This document shows positions 23,357-34,870 of a stretch of 64,000 nt of DNA, one piece after another. Source of the stretch: Leptodontidium sp. MPI-SDFR-AT-0119 (lineage: Eukaryota; Ascomycota; Leotiomycetes; Helotiales; Leptodontidiaceae). The stretch spans positions 1-64,000 of the forward strand of contig JAHLEZ010000021.1 in NCBI GenBank assembly GCA_020726505.1, given 5' to 3'. Under the pieces are notes generated by a model that had not been told where the DNA came from, made no database searches, and saw nothing but the letters and a program-made list of their open reading frames with translations. Every line of letters begins with the position of its first letter. Position 1 is the stretch's first letter. The translations under genes and the position numbers were made by a program.

Positions 23357-26300
23357 CTATCCCCCTTCTGTCGTTAGTATGTCCTTACGCTTAAGTATAC
23401 TAAAGGAAATATCGACGACGACCTAAGGCTATCTCTTTCTTCTAACATATCCTTTAAAACAACTAAGTATAAACAAAGGATAACGCTTACTAAAATAATC
23501 AATTCTTACGGTTCGCTTAATATACTATATTTAAATTGTATTTACTACTATCGTAATTACGTAGTTTTAAATAAAAAGTCCTAGAAGTATAAGGAGTATA
23601 TTCGTCACAGGGTAAAATACGACACTCTTTAAGTGTCTCTTAACGATCTCTAAAGTCTTTAGATAAAAGAGGATCGTCTAAAGTTTAAGAGGGACATGGC
23701 CTTCGAGGCAGCTATAGCCGGACTAGCTCGCGTTCGCGAGCTCGAGTAGTACTAGGCGGAGCTACGTGAGAGAGGAAGAGAAATACTTCGTTATAGTCTA
23801 AAAACCTTAAATAAGTTAGACGAAGCTAAGGCGAGAAAGAGGGAGGAAAAGAGGAAAACTAAAGAGGCATAAAAAACTACTAAGCTAATAGGCGCGGAAC
23901 GTCTTAGTTCCGTCGACTTTATTAACGGCCTCCCCGACCCGGCAATAGACCTCTCCTTCGACTTAGCGGACCCCCTCTAAGTAAAGCTAAGTTTCGTTAA
24001 TAAAAACTAATAAGTAGTTCCGGGTAATAAAGGTTTAACTTAAGTTCTTATATATTTTCTAATAGTAAGTAATTCTTCTATTTCACTAAGTATTTAATAA
24101 GGCCTCACTTATACTAATAGTCTAATAGTTCCTCCACTTTATACTCCTCGAGTAGATTTACTAGTTCAGCGATTATCTTTAGAGCTAGTAGGGCTCCTAG
24201 TAATGCCTTTTCTAACAAAGATATATAAAATACAAGAAATATCTTCTTTATTGTAATTAGTAATTAGAGTTCGTAATTTAATAATTCCTTAACTTATTTA
24301 ATTTTAAACAGTCCTAGCTTCTTGTAATCTAATTTGTCGCTTAGTCACTTAGTGTTAATATTTTTCCGCAAAAGATAAACCTTATCCCCCTCTTATAGCG
24401 TTAACTCCTAACTACGTGTTTTATTATAATAATACACGTTCTTTTTTACCACGAACTAGAGTTCCTTTACTAGTTCCTTATAAAGGTCCTAAATCTTTTA
24501 GACTTAAATATAAGCTATATTATTATCCTTAACAATAACATTAAGTTCTTTATAAACGACAAGTTTATACTTATAATTCGCGAAGAAAAGTGTGACTTTC
24601 GTTATTTCCGTGGTCGAGCTATTATAAGCGAATTCTATTAAGGGTAGTAGTTCTACTTAGTTATCTTGTTAGTAGTTGACGTAATAGCGTAAGTACGCTT
24701 CGACTACTTAATTCATTCGTTTATTTCCTCTATTAATCTAGGGGTAAAATGTAATTGAGAGCTTCCGGTTAATTCCTAAGAAGGCTATTAGAGCTTTCTA
24801 GAATTTCGACGTAAACAACTTGTCTCAATCAGACACGATTTCTTTAGGTACTCTATATTTAAAGACTACCTCCTTAAGGTATACTTATACTAGGTTTTTG
24901 GCCGTAAGGGTAGACTTAACTAGTACTAAAATCATATATTTAGTAAGTCTTTTTATAATAACGAGTATTATATTATAGTTAACCCCCGTGACTTAGTTCT
25001 TTAATAGCGGCAACGGCCTTATAAAGTCCCACGATATAGATCTCTAAGATTTTAGTAATATTAATATTATAATCATCTACCTATAAGGCGCGTGCCAGGA
25101 AGGCTTATTCTTAATATAAGTATCACAGTTAGCGACCACTTCTTTAATTATAGCGCGAAGTCCTTTAGCCTAATAACTCCTTAAGATCCTAAGGTACGTT
25201 CTTTATATCCCTTAGTGTTTATACGCGAGAAGTCTATATTATTCTTTAATATACACTTCTATTACACTTAACAGAAGTTAAATCTTTCCGTTAACTCGTA
25301 TAATTCTATTTTTTATAATATTCTAGTTAATTAGCTCCTTAGTCTAGTCTAGTAGTAGCCTATCTCCCTTCTAGGCCTCTTTAAGTATGTCGTACTAAGG
25401 ACTACTGAGGTCCTACTCAATAGTAGCGATTTCTTAGATATTAAGTACTATGTCCCTATTATCTAATTACTTCAGTAAGGCAGTCTCGTCGTAAACCTTA
25501 TCGTTCTCATACTTAGGCAGTCTACTCAATGCGTCTACTCTTATATTATCCTTTCCTTAGATATATTTAATAACTAAGTCAAAAGAGGCGAGTTCTTCTA
25601 ACTATCTAGCTAACCTTCGATTATTAAGGACCTTAGTAGTAATAAAGGTTTAGAGATTTATATAGTTAGTGTAAATAATAACAGGGAACTTGGCTCCTTA
25701 TAAGTAAATCTTTTAGTATTTAAGTACTTTAATAATTACTATAAGTTCCTTCTTATAAATATTATAGTTCTACTCGGCCAGGGACATTTTCTCAGAGTAA
25801 TAGGCTACTAAGTAGAGCCGTCCTTAGTCGTCCCTCTATAAGTGTATTACGCCGGTATAAGTGTCTAAGGCGTCGGTTTTAATAATACTCTCCTTCTCTT
25901 CGTCGAAGCTATAGAGTATTAGTTCTTTTATAAATTTTATTTTAAGTCGTTAGGACGCCTCCTTATAACGTTCGTCTTAAGCGAAGGGAATGCCTTTTTT
26001 AGTCAAGTTAGTAAGGGGTTCTACGATCTTAAAATAACCTTAAATAAACTATCGGCAAAAGTTAACGAATCCTAACTAAGATTACACGTCCTTAACGTTC
26101 CTTAGCGACTCTTATTTTTTCACGGCTCTGATTTTTTCTAAGTTAATACTTATTTATCTTAAGCGTATAATATAACTTAAGAAAGTAACTTCCTTAACCG
26201 CGAATTCACATTTCGACAGCTTTAGCCTAGAGTCTACTTTAAGTAAGGCCTCTATAACTACGGCGATATACTTTAGGTGTTCTTCGGGGTCTTCCAAGTA

Positions 26301-29168
26301 AACTAATATGTTGTCCAAGTAACAGATTACAAATATACTTAAGAAGTCTCTTAAGATTTCGTTATTCTATCTTTAACATATAGTAGGTATATTCGTTAGT
26401 CCAAACAGCATTACTATATATTCCTATAAGCTTAAAGGTAATATAAAGGCGGTCTTCTATTCGTGTCCTTCTTTAATTTAGATTAAATTAAATACGTTAC
26501 GCTAGTCTAATTTAGTATATACCCTTGCCTTAGCTAACCTGTCCTGTAAGTATTATACGTTAAGCAAAAGATAAACGTCCCGTATAATTCTATTATTAAT
26601 TATATAGTAGTCGTCACAAAGCCTTCCCTTCAAGTCTCCTTACTTCTTAATAACTAATATATTAACAACACACAGTGATTTGGATTTCCGAATCCATCCC
26701 TTCTTCACACTTAACTCCTGATATTCCTTAAGCGTCCTTATAGTAGCGTAGTTATAGTATCGAAGTTTCTCTATAATAAGTATAAACTCATCCTTAAAGT
26801 TAATTTCGTAGTCTTAGGGCTAGTACTCGGGTAAAGCCCTCATGTCCTGCGGATCTTCAAACATTCGACTAAATTTCTTATATTATACGGGCAACTGTTC
26901 CTGTATGTCGTCCTTTTGACTAAGGCGATCCGTGGGCTCCTCCTAACTAAGAGTCCGACTCGTTTAGCTAGAGTCCTTCAGCGTCATTATTAATAAGGCG
27001 GCGCTAGCCTCTCGTCTACTAATTAGTCAATCGTGTCTCTATTAACAATCGTTGAACTTGACTTCCTTAATAACCTAATCTATATTAAAGTTGTGGCTAC
27101 TTAGCCACTAAGTTCCTAAGACAATATCGTGTCTTCCAGTACTAACTAAGTCGAAGTAAATCGTTTCTTCGTAGTCTCTTATAGTCATAATTATTCCCTG
27201 AGTCTTTTCCCTAACCTACTTATCTTCTCTAGCGTCCTTCTTATTTAATAAGTTAAGTCGGTAAAGTCGATAATACCGTAAAGTTAAAATGTTATACTAC
27301 TTAACGAAGCTAAAGTTAATAAAGCGTCCTATTACTCCTAAATCCACTAGTACTTTGGTTTCGATGCCGGCTAGCGTGACTGAGATAATCAGTTAGTTAT
27401 GTTTTACCGTAGTTACTAATTCCGGGCAATATAACAAGATCTCAGGGATATAACGTTATTCTTCGACGATTTCCTTAGTAGTCTCGTCTAACTACTTTCG
27501 TAACCCTTCGTTGTAACTAACGAGAGTATATAGTGTGTTTTCTTATAATTAAACCTGTCCTTAAATAAGGTCTTATATTATTAATTAATAAGTTTCTAAC
27601 TCGTAAATAGGTTGTCTTTATTACTAGAACCGTTCTACTCCGGTTATATAAATAATCACATAAGTTTCCTTAATCCTTATATGTTCGTCGAAGAGTCTGT
27701 AATTTAGGGGGCTTTCTAGTTCAAGCTCGAGTTTGGCCTTATAGTGTCTTAAGCACTCCGTTTCCCACCCAGTGTTTTCTTCGAAGACGACTATAGACTT
27801 GTCCCGGTAGGACACAGTATAAGACAGTCCTCGAGCTAGTGAATGTAACGTCTTATGTTTTTCCACGAAGTCAAGTTTAGTTCTAATATACATCTAAATT
27901 CGCTACTCACTATAGTAACTCCGAATAGCCTAACTTTCCCTGACGTACAGCAATTCGTTGTACGTACTACTTAGCTCGCTCTTGTTACTGCCCTAAGGGC
28001 TGTTAGGCCGAGCTTTTATGAATTCTACCTAGCTGTCCGTCTAGGAATCTAGGGTTTCGACTTCGTCTATTCGGAGGTCGCTTATAATGTCAAAAAAGAC
28101 TTCGTCGACTTATTCTTCTTTAGTGTCGTCGCGTTCTAATAAAGCGGCCTTCTTATAAGACGTTTTTCTCTCGGCTAGCGCGAACTCCCTTCGAGGCTAA
28201 TGTCCGGTTTTTCCCCTTGTTTTCTTCTAAGAGTAGTCTCTAGCGAGATGTCCGCTTTTGTTATAAGTGTAATATAGTCCTTTCTCTCGTCTTCTTTACT
28301 TCTCTAATTACTTAGTCCCTTTCCTTTCTACGCCATCTAGTTTTATTAAGTCCCCTCTCGGTTATTTATTATTAAGGTTAAGCTAATAATTCCTATGCCT
28401 TTTCTTATAATTCTAAAGGTACTAAGGTTTCCTAAATCTTACAGGGGCGAAGTAACCTCCTCGCTCCCTTCGGCGTTCTTAGATTCAGTTATCGATCTTA
28501 ATCGCTACCTTAATAAGTCCGTTAAGGGTAGTAGTCTTAAGTACTCGTGAGAGCTTATCTTTAATGTAGTCCTTAAGGCCCTTATAATACTAGGCCCTAA
28601 GGCCTCCGTCCGTTTATTCTAGACGTATAACGTAACGTTAGAATTCTATAGTATATTCGTAGACTGTCCCTTAATAATAGATTCTAAGTAAGTGTTTCTC
28701 GGCTTATTCTGTCTCGTCAAAGTCTCTAAAGACTCCTTTTATAACAGTAGTAAACCCGGCGACAGTTTAGAAAATGACCTTGCTTTTCTCGACTATAGTA
28801 GTCGAGTAGTTTCCGGCGACGTTATTAATAAAGTAGTCGCTTAGTACTAGTTCAATCTAGTAGGCGGCCGTGTTTCTTAAGAAAGAGGCAATCTAGAGGA
28901 CCTTCTTAAGTTTTATGTCAAACTTGTCCCCGTTAAATACGAAGTATATATTATACTAAAGGATAAACTAGTTAAGTTTACTTCTCTAGCTATAGTAAGT
29001 GTCGGGTATCTAGACCTTAAGTACACTAAGTTTAGCGATAATAATCTCTTTTATTCCTCCGGCCTCGCTACCCTTGGCTTTGTTACCGTCGGTCTTAAAG
29101 GATCCGGCATTAGTAGAGGTATTAGGGGTTATATTAAGTAACGATACTTTAAGGAGAAGTACTTAAAG
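23357..29168 (-). pseudogene. gypsy-C internal region: gag-pol remnants
   Basis: On the minus strand the gag zinc knuckle (28274-28233) has Cx2Cx4Hx4C spacing with all three Cys changed to Tyr and the His kept (NKSGHLARD). RT (about 26200-27300) has VCYLDNILVYLEDPEEH, with YLDN at 26310-26321 (YLDD expected). RNase H lies around 25600-25850. Integrase (about 24300-25200) has IVSDQDKLFTSKFQ, and Lys in place of the catalytic Glu in the NKRMNQ segment. It is less stop-ridden than gypsy-A. An 89-aa uninterrupted piece remains at 27624-27893, in the protease/linker area. Confidence 0.75.
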
Positions 29169-29559
29169 TGTAACGTTACTAAGTTCTAACTAGTACGCGG
29201 CGTATAAGCTCCGTTAGTTAGTATTTATTATTAAAGTGAAGTCATAAAGGTTCAGTTCTTAATAGGAATTAAGACGTTATAAGTAGTAGTAAACTTAAAG
29301 GTAAACTTACTATAATAATTTAAGCACGAGGCTCTACTACTAAGGAAACTACTTTACTTATATAAAACTTCGGTTCTGACTAGGTTTCTTAAGAGCTTAT
29401 AGCTCTAAGGCTCTAGGAGCCTTAGATCCTAAAGCTCCAAAAGCTCTATTCTATTACGTGACCCCTAGCCTTATAATTCTGTCCTTGTTTTGGCTTCTCT
29501 ATGCAGCAAGGCTGCCGAGCCTTAGGGCTAAGACACACGTGATCCTTCAGATCGTGACA
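29169..29559 (-). repeat. 5' LTR of gypsy-C (right side)
   Basis: 391 bp, TGTAACGTTAC to GATCGTGACA. Confidence 0.9.
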
Positions 29560-29564
29560 CTATT

Positions 29565-29808
29565 CTATCACATTAAGTGGCTAAGCGCCGACGAAGACTT
29601 AAAGTAGTACTTATACTTAGATATTATAATAACTCTGTATATAATTAAGCGGTTCTACCTAAAGCATCTTAACGCTAAGGGCCCGCCGAGAGCTCTCCTA
29701 AAGTGGCTAGAGGCTTATAACGCTAATATTAACGACTACAACGACCTAGAGGACAATATAGTTATAGTTATAACTACGCGGACGTAGTTTTTTAGGAGGG
29801 GGGGGTAA
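29565..29808 (+). pseudogene. gypsy-A1 integrase C-terminus (second half of the chromodomain) and polypurine tract
   Basis: This continues the frame cut at 22965: IKWLSADEDLKQY, then the tail ending just before the G-run. The chromodomain motif (KW.G..EDLEWY in intact relatives) marks gypsy-A as a chromovirus. The polypurine tract (tttttaggaggggggggg) precedes the 3' LTR. Confidence 0.75.
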
Positions 29809-30110
29809 TGTTACGACCTACGATACGCCTCGTATTCTAACTAATATAGGCTCGTAACATCACTAGCTATGCGACAACGCTAAGCCCGATAGGGAAGACT
29901 AAGTAGCAAGCCTACGATATATTAACGTAAACGGCACGCGACTACGCTAGGCCCTATTAGGAGGGTCCTTTATATATTTATACTCGAGCCCTCCCTTATA
30001 GAGAATTCTCCTTTCCTCCTTGTCTTTTCTTCTCGATTCTGAGCGTAGCCTTAAGTCTAAATACAAAGCTTGAGTCTACTCGCCGTATCAACCTTTGGCC
30101 AGCCGTAACA
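29809..30110 (+). repeat. 3' LTR of gypsy-A1
   Basis: 302 bp; partner of 9440-9741. Confidence 0.93.
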
Positions 30111-30115
30111 GTCTT

Positions 30116-31900
30116 ATAAGAGGACGACGCGAAGGCGCCGTAAGAGCTTAAGGAACCCGTCGCTAGCGAGGTTATCTTCGTCGAGGCCGCCTTGCGCCTA
30201 AGTATATTAGCGCGCGCGCGCCTTAAAGCGAGCCTCCTACTCCTCGAGCTAGGGCTAAAGCTACTTTTAGAGGGCGTACGGCGGCTCGTAGGTAATACGC
30301 GCGAGGAAGTAATCACTAATAAACGTTAAAAAGCCGGCGATAATACATATAAACTACCGCGGTAAGTATATAAAGTAAGCTTAATAAAGGACGCTTTAGT
30401 TCTAGTAGCTAGCTTACGAGATTTACGCGAGTAAGCTACCGTGCGTTTTTACGCTTTACGCGCTTACACGCTACGGCAAGTGCGTCTTCTTCGTCGAGAC
30501 GACCCCGGCTACGCTAAAGACACGCCACGTCTCTTAAAGCTACGTTAAGTACGAGAGCTTTTACTTATAATCCTGGCTAACGAGTACTTTAATTTAATAT
30601 TAGTCGCTCCGCTAGCGGAAAAAACGGCGGCTCCTTATTAGTAATATATTAGCGCTAAAAAAGGAGCTATACAAGGGCGCCTTATATATAAAATAATAGG
30701 TCCTTATATTAAAGGGAGCTTATAAACTCCTTCTTTACTATCTTATTTAGCTTACCGTCTTATAAGAAAGTAACGAGGCAATTACACGGCGTCGGGCCCT
30801 TTATTAGCGGGTAATCGAGTAAAGAAAGGTTTATTAACTTTATCTTTTATTAGTTTTCGCTATATAAGAAGTAATAATACCTAAGAAGTAAGTCGAGCCT
30901 TGTTCGTAAGTTCTACGGTATAAGCGCGGCTTTAAAGAACAAGACGTCTTAAATCCGCAGCTACTCTTCGGGCAAGTAGTTAGCCTAGATCCCGTTATTG
31001 CCTCAGTCCTTAAAGGTCTCCTGATTAAGCTTGCCACGCTAGCGCGCCCGCTGCTCGAAGAAGCCTTAAATAGCCGCACCGCGAGGGTTCTTAGTATTAT
31101 GACTATTGTAAGCGACTTATAATCGCCAAAGCTCGATTATAACAATAATATAAGTGTTAATTGTCCCTTTTGTAAGTAACGAGCCCTCGCCGCTACTACT
31201 ACTACTTTTACTACTATTATCGCTAATCGTACTTAGCTCTCGAGCGAAGGCCTTCGGGAGCACGTAGCCCTCGTGGTCCTCTGCTAGTAGCTCTACGATC
31301 TCCGCGAGCGAGACCTCGAGATCTAGGCGAGGCTCTTAGCCTCGAGTAACGTTACCGCCTCTTTGTTATAGTCACCCGCCCCCTTCCTCTTTTATTACTT
31401 CTTTGTCGACGGCTTGCCGGCTAACTTAACGCGCTAGAGAAGAACGTCCTCCTTTAGCCAGGCGGCTAGTTTGTTTAAGATCACGAGCCCGCCGTTTAAC
31501 TAAGTATAAAACAAGTCGTCTTACGTAAGCCGCGGCTTATTATATTAGTTTTAAAAAGCGGCTTTATTAACTAGTTATATATATATACACAAGGAAAAGG
31601 GGGACGTACCTTTTACTCTTACTACTTCGACTAGTAGTGACGTGCCGTATTATTCGGCTGCTCGTTCTTCTTCGCCTTTAGGTTAGCGCGGCGGGCCTCC
31701 TGCGCGCGCGTCGTCGCGGCGGCGTACGAATCGTTTATTACTATCGTTTATCTTTATCTTAAGGTGCGGTGTTTATAGTTATTAATAAACGGGGACACGA
31801 GAAGGAGAGGTAATAAGTAACACGCGTAGTCCCCGCGCCGCTTATTATAAGGCGCGCACGCGATTTCACGGCGCGCCGCCCGCGGCCGGTAAGCAGGTCA
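30116..31900. mobile_element. Right part of the unidentified RIP-mutated repeat split by gypsy-A1
   Basis: This resumes the sequence interrupted at 9439. It is CG- and TA-rich and CA-poor, with no intact frame. Plus-strand pseudo-frames contain Leu/Arg-rich stretches I cannot assign. Composition changes to normal, CA-containing DNA at about 31970. Whether it is another retroelement, a DNA transposon or a mutated host gene family is open. Confidence 0.5.
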
Positions 31901-31998
31901 CGGGACCCAAGCGAGGGGGGCGCGCGGTGTCGCGGGTTGCGGCGCAACTGCGCGGGCCCCCGATAAGCAATGTTGTTCGACTAGTTTTGCCTACTCCG

Positions 31999-32424
31999 AT
32001 GTACTCAAGTACCCAACTCCCCAAACTCAACAAATCCGAATATAAACCACACCAACTTCAAGAAAATAAAATATCACCTACTATACCTCGAATCCGAAAT
32101 GATAAGCAAAGCGTCCGACCTACTACCGCTTCAAGAATGCTTTCATATTCACACACATCATGGTCTTCAAAGAAAATCCCCGCCTTAAGTTCCGAAACAA
32201 CCAAAATCAAGGAGTTCGAAGCCGAAGATACAAAGGAGCAGAAGCAGTCGATCTCGGAGATAGCGTATCTTCAGGCTTTTCTGAAGAAGCGGGATGTTCC
32301 TGTTAGGCTGTTTGGATTCGAACAGCTTACGTGGTTGGAGGATAAGAAAACGGGGCCGTTTGAGAACCGAGTTGCAAAGACCAAAAATATGGGGCAATTG
32401 AGATGTTGGAGAATGGGAAAGTGA
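31999..32424 (+). CDS. Hypothetical protein, 141 aa
   Basis: This is a frame of unremarkable composition starting at the ATG at 31999 just outside the RIP-mutated block. It has a charged middle (EFEAEDTKEQKQSISE) and a C-terminal part VPVRLFGFEQLTWLEDKK. I recognise no family. A later ATG, at MLSYSHTSW (about residue 46), is an alternative start. An overlapping second frame starting MVFKENPRLKF exists, so the locus may be spliced or may not be coding. Confidence 0.3.
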   Translation: MYSSTQLPKLNKSEYKPHQLQENKISPTIPRIRNDKQSVRPTTASRMLSYSHTSWSSKKIPALSSETTKIKEFEAEDTKEQKQSISEIAYLQAFLKKRDVPVRLFGFEQLTWLEDKKTGPFENRVAKTKNMGQLRCWRMGK

Positions 32425-33427
32425 ACATTTAGTAGGTGCGCCGTGGGAGCCTGGCATGGTAAATGCAAATTTGGGTGGCGAGGGTTTTTTGCCAGTAATA
32501 TAGTGTTTTGAGATGCTACTTCTTTAATCTTCGATTTCTATGATTTCTCAGATCATCATCTCCATTGGATAAACAGACGAGGTGTGGAGAAGACAGCTAC
32601 CCCAGAGAATTCATAGTGTGGAGAAAAGACACTGCCAAGGACGCACCTCGGCGCAGTGTACACCGTGACCATTCTACGAATCCAACTGCTGTTCTCACAC
32701 CCAGTATGATGTTCAAAAGAAGGTCCGAATCTTGACAGCACCGAACAGACGAAAAGTCAGTCAGCGTCATCAAATAAACGCAAAAATACCGTAAATCGCT
32801 AGTGGAATTGCTTCCCAGGATGTGCATACCACGATTAAGCTACTGATCGAACAGCTTATAAACATTCAGGATACGACAGGGGAGTTCTTATTACGATTAG
32901 ATGATAGGCGGGTGATTGATACGAAGGGTTGGAATAGGTGGGAATGGACACATGGAATTGGTCTTTATAGCCTTTAGAACTACCACGTGGTGAAGATGGC
33001 CCCTACTCTTGATCACACACCAAGTTCTATAACAACAAAACGCTAATTAAGATCAGCTACTCTTATAGTAGTTCTCGCATCGTAAGAGGGACTATTTAGT
33101 GCACCCACTTCTAAAGAGCTAAATACTGTGTATTTGAGGCACTCTAGCGAGAGTAGTAAACTTAGTATTCGCGCAACTAATAAGTATACTTCTCTTTAAC
33201 TTCTACAAAGTGAGCAATTGTTTATATTAGCCTAAGGCCCTTTTGTTCCGATGTATTCGCCGCTTAATCTTCTAAAACTTGTGACGGCACCTTATTTTCC
33301 ACCTCTAGTAGCTCGTCGATCAATATAGGGAGCTTTAGCTCAACCGAAGCTATATAAGGAGCATCTAGTCCACTAGGGTCGACTTATTCCCAAGCTCCTA
33401 CGGTGAGAGCCTAAGCCTTGAGCTCAA
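32425..33427. other. Intergenic, no gene seen
   Basis: Ordinary composition to about 33000, then increasingly TA-rich. No domain or splice-consistent frame was found on either strand. Confidence 0.4.
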
Positions 33428-33432
33428 CTAGC

Positions 33433-33577
33433 TGTTACGACCTAGGATCGTACCCCTGATATAGTCGAATAGCTGAATTGGCCTCCAACCAATTCATGTA
33501 CCCTTTTGGGCCCGCTGGCCCAGTGGTAAAGCTATTCAACTACTTGGTGTGCAGGTATTCGAACCCCTGTCGTCACA
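33433..33577. mobile_element. Solo-LTR-like or SINE-like element, 145 bp, with a tRNA-like segment
   Basis: It starts TGTTACGAC and ends GTCGTCACA, nearly perfect inverse termini. It is flanked by an exact 5-bp duplication ctagc (33428-33432, 33578-33582). Inside, TGGCCCAGTGG (33516-33526) fits the RNA polymerase III box A consensus TRGYNNARNNG exactly. TATTCGAACCC (33556-33566) resembles box B with two or three mismatches. The element is not RIP-mutated. The duplication and TG...CA ends argue for a solo LTR or a very small LTR element; the box A/B pair hints at a tRNA-derived component. No complete tRNA cloverleaf can be drawn. Confidence 0.65.
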
Positions 33578-33599
33578 CTAGCTAGGGAGGAAAGGAGTG

Positions 33600-34790
33600 T
33601 TTATCAGTAGAGAGGTTAATCGTAGAACTAGCGGTAGAGTCGAAATCTATAATAATAAAAGCAACCGAAGGTTCGTCGAAGAATCGTTAAAAAAGAATCG
33701 TTAAATAGAGAGGAAGTGTTTAAGAGAGCTTCTCGTATTAAAGGCTTTACAAAAGTAAGGAAGAACAATTACACACTACTCTTTAGTAGAGACACCTCTT
33801 TAAAGGCTTACTTTGTTAAATTAACAACTATTACGCGAAGCGTCGCGGGGCTTATAACTGTAATACAAAAGTGGAGTATAAAGGAAGTGCTCTCAAAGCG
33901 GTGAAATAGTAGTTAAAGAGTTGTCTGATTCTATAAAGGAGGCTCGTAGGGAGCAACTGTATATGTATAAGGATAGGGGCTACTGACTCAGCAGAGCCAC
34001 TATAGCAGAGGCACGTGCCTGTACGACAAGTTAGTATCAGTTTATTAAGTATCGTCGTGATAACTTTTAATCGACTTATATATCGCTTAATAGCTTCGTT
34101 AATAGTTAAATCTTAGCTAGGTTTTTATAACTTTAAGTTAACGTTTTAAATATAAGTATTAAGGGGTTTTATTTATGAAAATATTAATTTAGTATATTAA
34201 AAAGTAAGTGAGTAAGGTACTTTTTTAAACACATAAGTATTATCTTTACTTAGACCCGGAATTATCATCGTAAAGCTTGGAATCGGTTTCGTAAAAAGAC
34301 CATCGTAGTAAGGTAAAAGGGAGTTAATTTTGCCGTATTTTAATAGTCCTTAATAATATTTAGGGGGTAAATCGTTATATAAATACAAAAGGCTAAATAT
34401 AAGTAGATTTCCTTTCGATAAGTGTTAAACTAATCCTTTACACGGGAATTTAGTAATAAGTTATCCTTTAACAAATTAAGTTAATAAGAGTTTATAACTA
34501 AAACGATTGCGTTGATTATATTTTTATTATAGTATTAAGTGAATAGGTTAATAAGATTATTTGGAGAGCAGTCTTCAAGCAAATAAACCTCGAAATCAAA
34601 GTCGTCGAGTTATATAAGGTGAAAATTAGCTCTTATACGTTTTAGAGGCTCTATATCTGGACGAAAAGTCCTTGCATTGGTAGGATTTGTTACTACGTGT
34701 TCGGGTATAATTGTTATATTAAATAGTAGGTCTTTTGGTAGGGAAATAAGTAGGAAAATAAAGCTGTTGATGTCTTTGTTTACCTAGCCC
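33600..34790. other. RIP-like AT-rich relic sequence
   Basis: TA-rich, CA-poor and stop-dense, like the transposon nests but without recognisable LTRs, terminal repeats or domains. A 62-aa open stretch near 33716-33904 has no match I know. It is probably an old, unclassifiable transposon remnant. Confidence 0.4.
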
Positions 34791-34870
34791 CGCACCGCAC
34801 GGGCCCTGTAGTGATGGCAACCCCGTAACCCCCTAGAGAAAAGTGTGCGATTTGTGCTTCTGGCAGTTAA

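Larger units (their letters stand above)
22966..29559 (-). mobile_element. gypsy-C: Ty3/gypsy retrotransposon on the minus strand, nested in the gypsy-A1 chromodomain
   Basis: The 391-bp LTRs lie at 22966-23356 and 29169-29559 (TGTAACGTTGC...GATCGTGACA), with a 5-bp duplication ctatt at 22961-22965 and 29560-29564. gypsy-A2 has the empty site at 55370-55374. The minus-strand polypurine tract (plus: ctatcccccttct, from 23357) sets the direction. The total is 6,594 bp. Confidence 0.93.
9440..30110 (+). mobile_element. gypsy-A1: Ty3/gypsy chromovirus LTR retrotransposon, interrupted twice
   Basis: The outer limits are identical-type 302-bp LTRs (TGTTACGACC...GCCGTAACA) with a 5-bp duplication gtctt (9435-9439, 30111-30115). 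Subtracting the two inserted elements leaves about 6.6 kb, normal for gypsy. Order on the plus strand is gag, protease, reverse transcriptase, RNase H, integrase, chromodomain, a polypurine tract ending in nine G (about 29785-29808), then the 3' LTR. Over the first ~220 bases the two LTRs differ at about 20 positions, all transitions as far as I can see. That is what RIP produces and not what ordinary drift produces. Stops interrupt every frame; the element is dead. Confidence 0.93.

Noticed and set aside
31759..31947. Arg-rich minus-strand 62-aa frame at the edge of the nest
   Set aside because: Composition follows the CG-rich repeat sequence; no recognisable feature.
8080..31970. Large DNA transposon with degenerate inverted ends near 8090 and 31870
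   Set aside because: The apparent inverted similarity (cgatttcgcg versus cgatttcacg regions) is short, needs several mismatches, and has no target duplication that I can find.
33510..33577. Possible tRNA gene
   Set aside because: Box A and a weak box B are present but no acceptor stem or anticodon arm can be paired, and the segment is inside an element with LTR-like ends and a target duplication.
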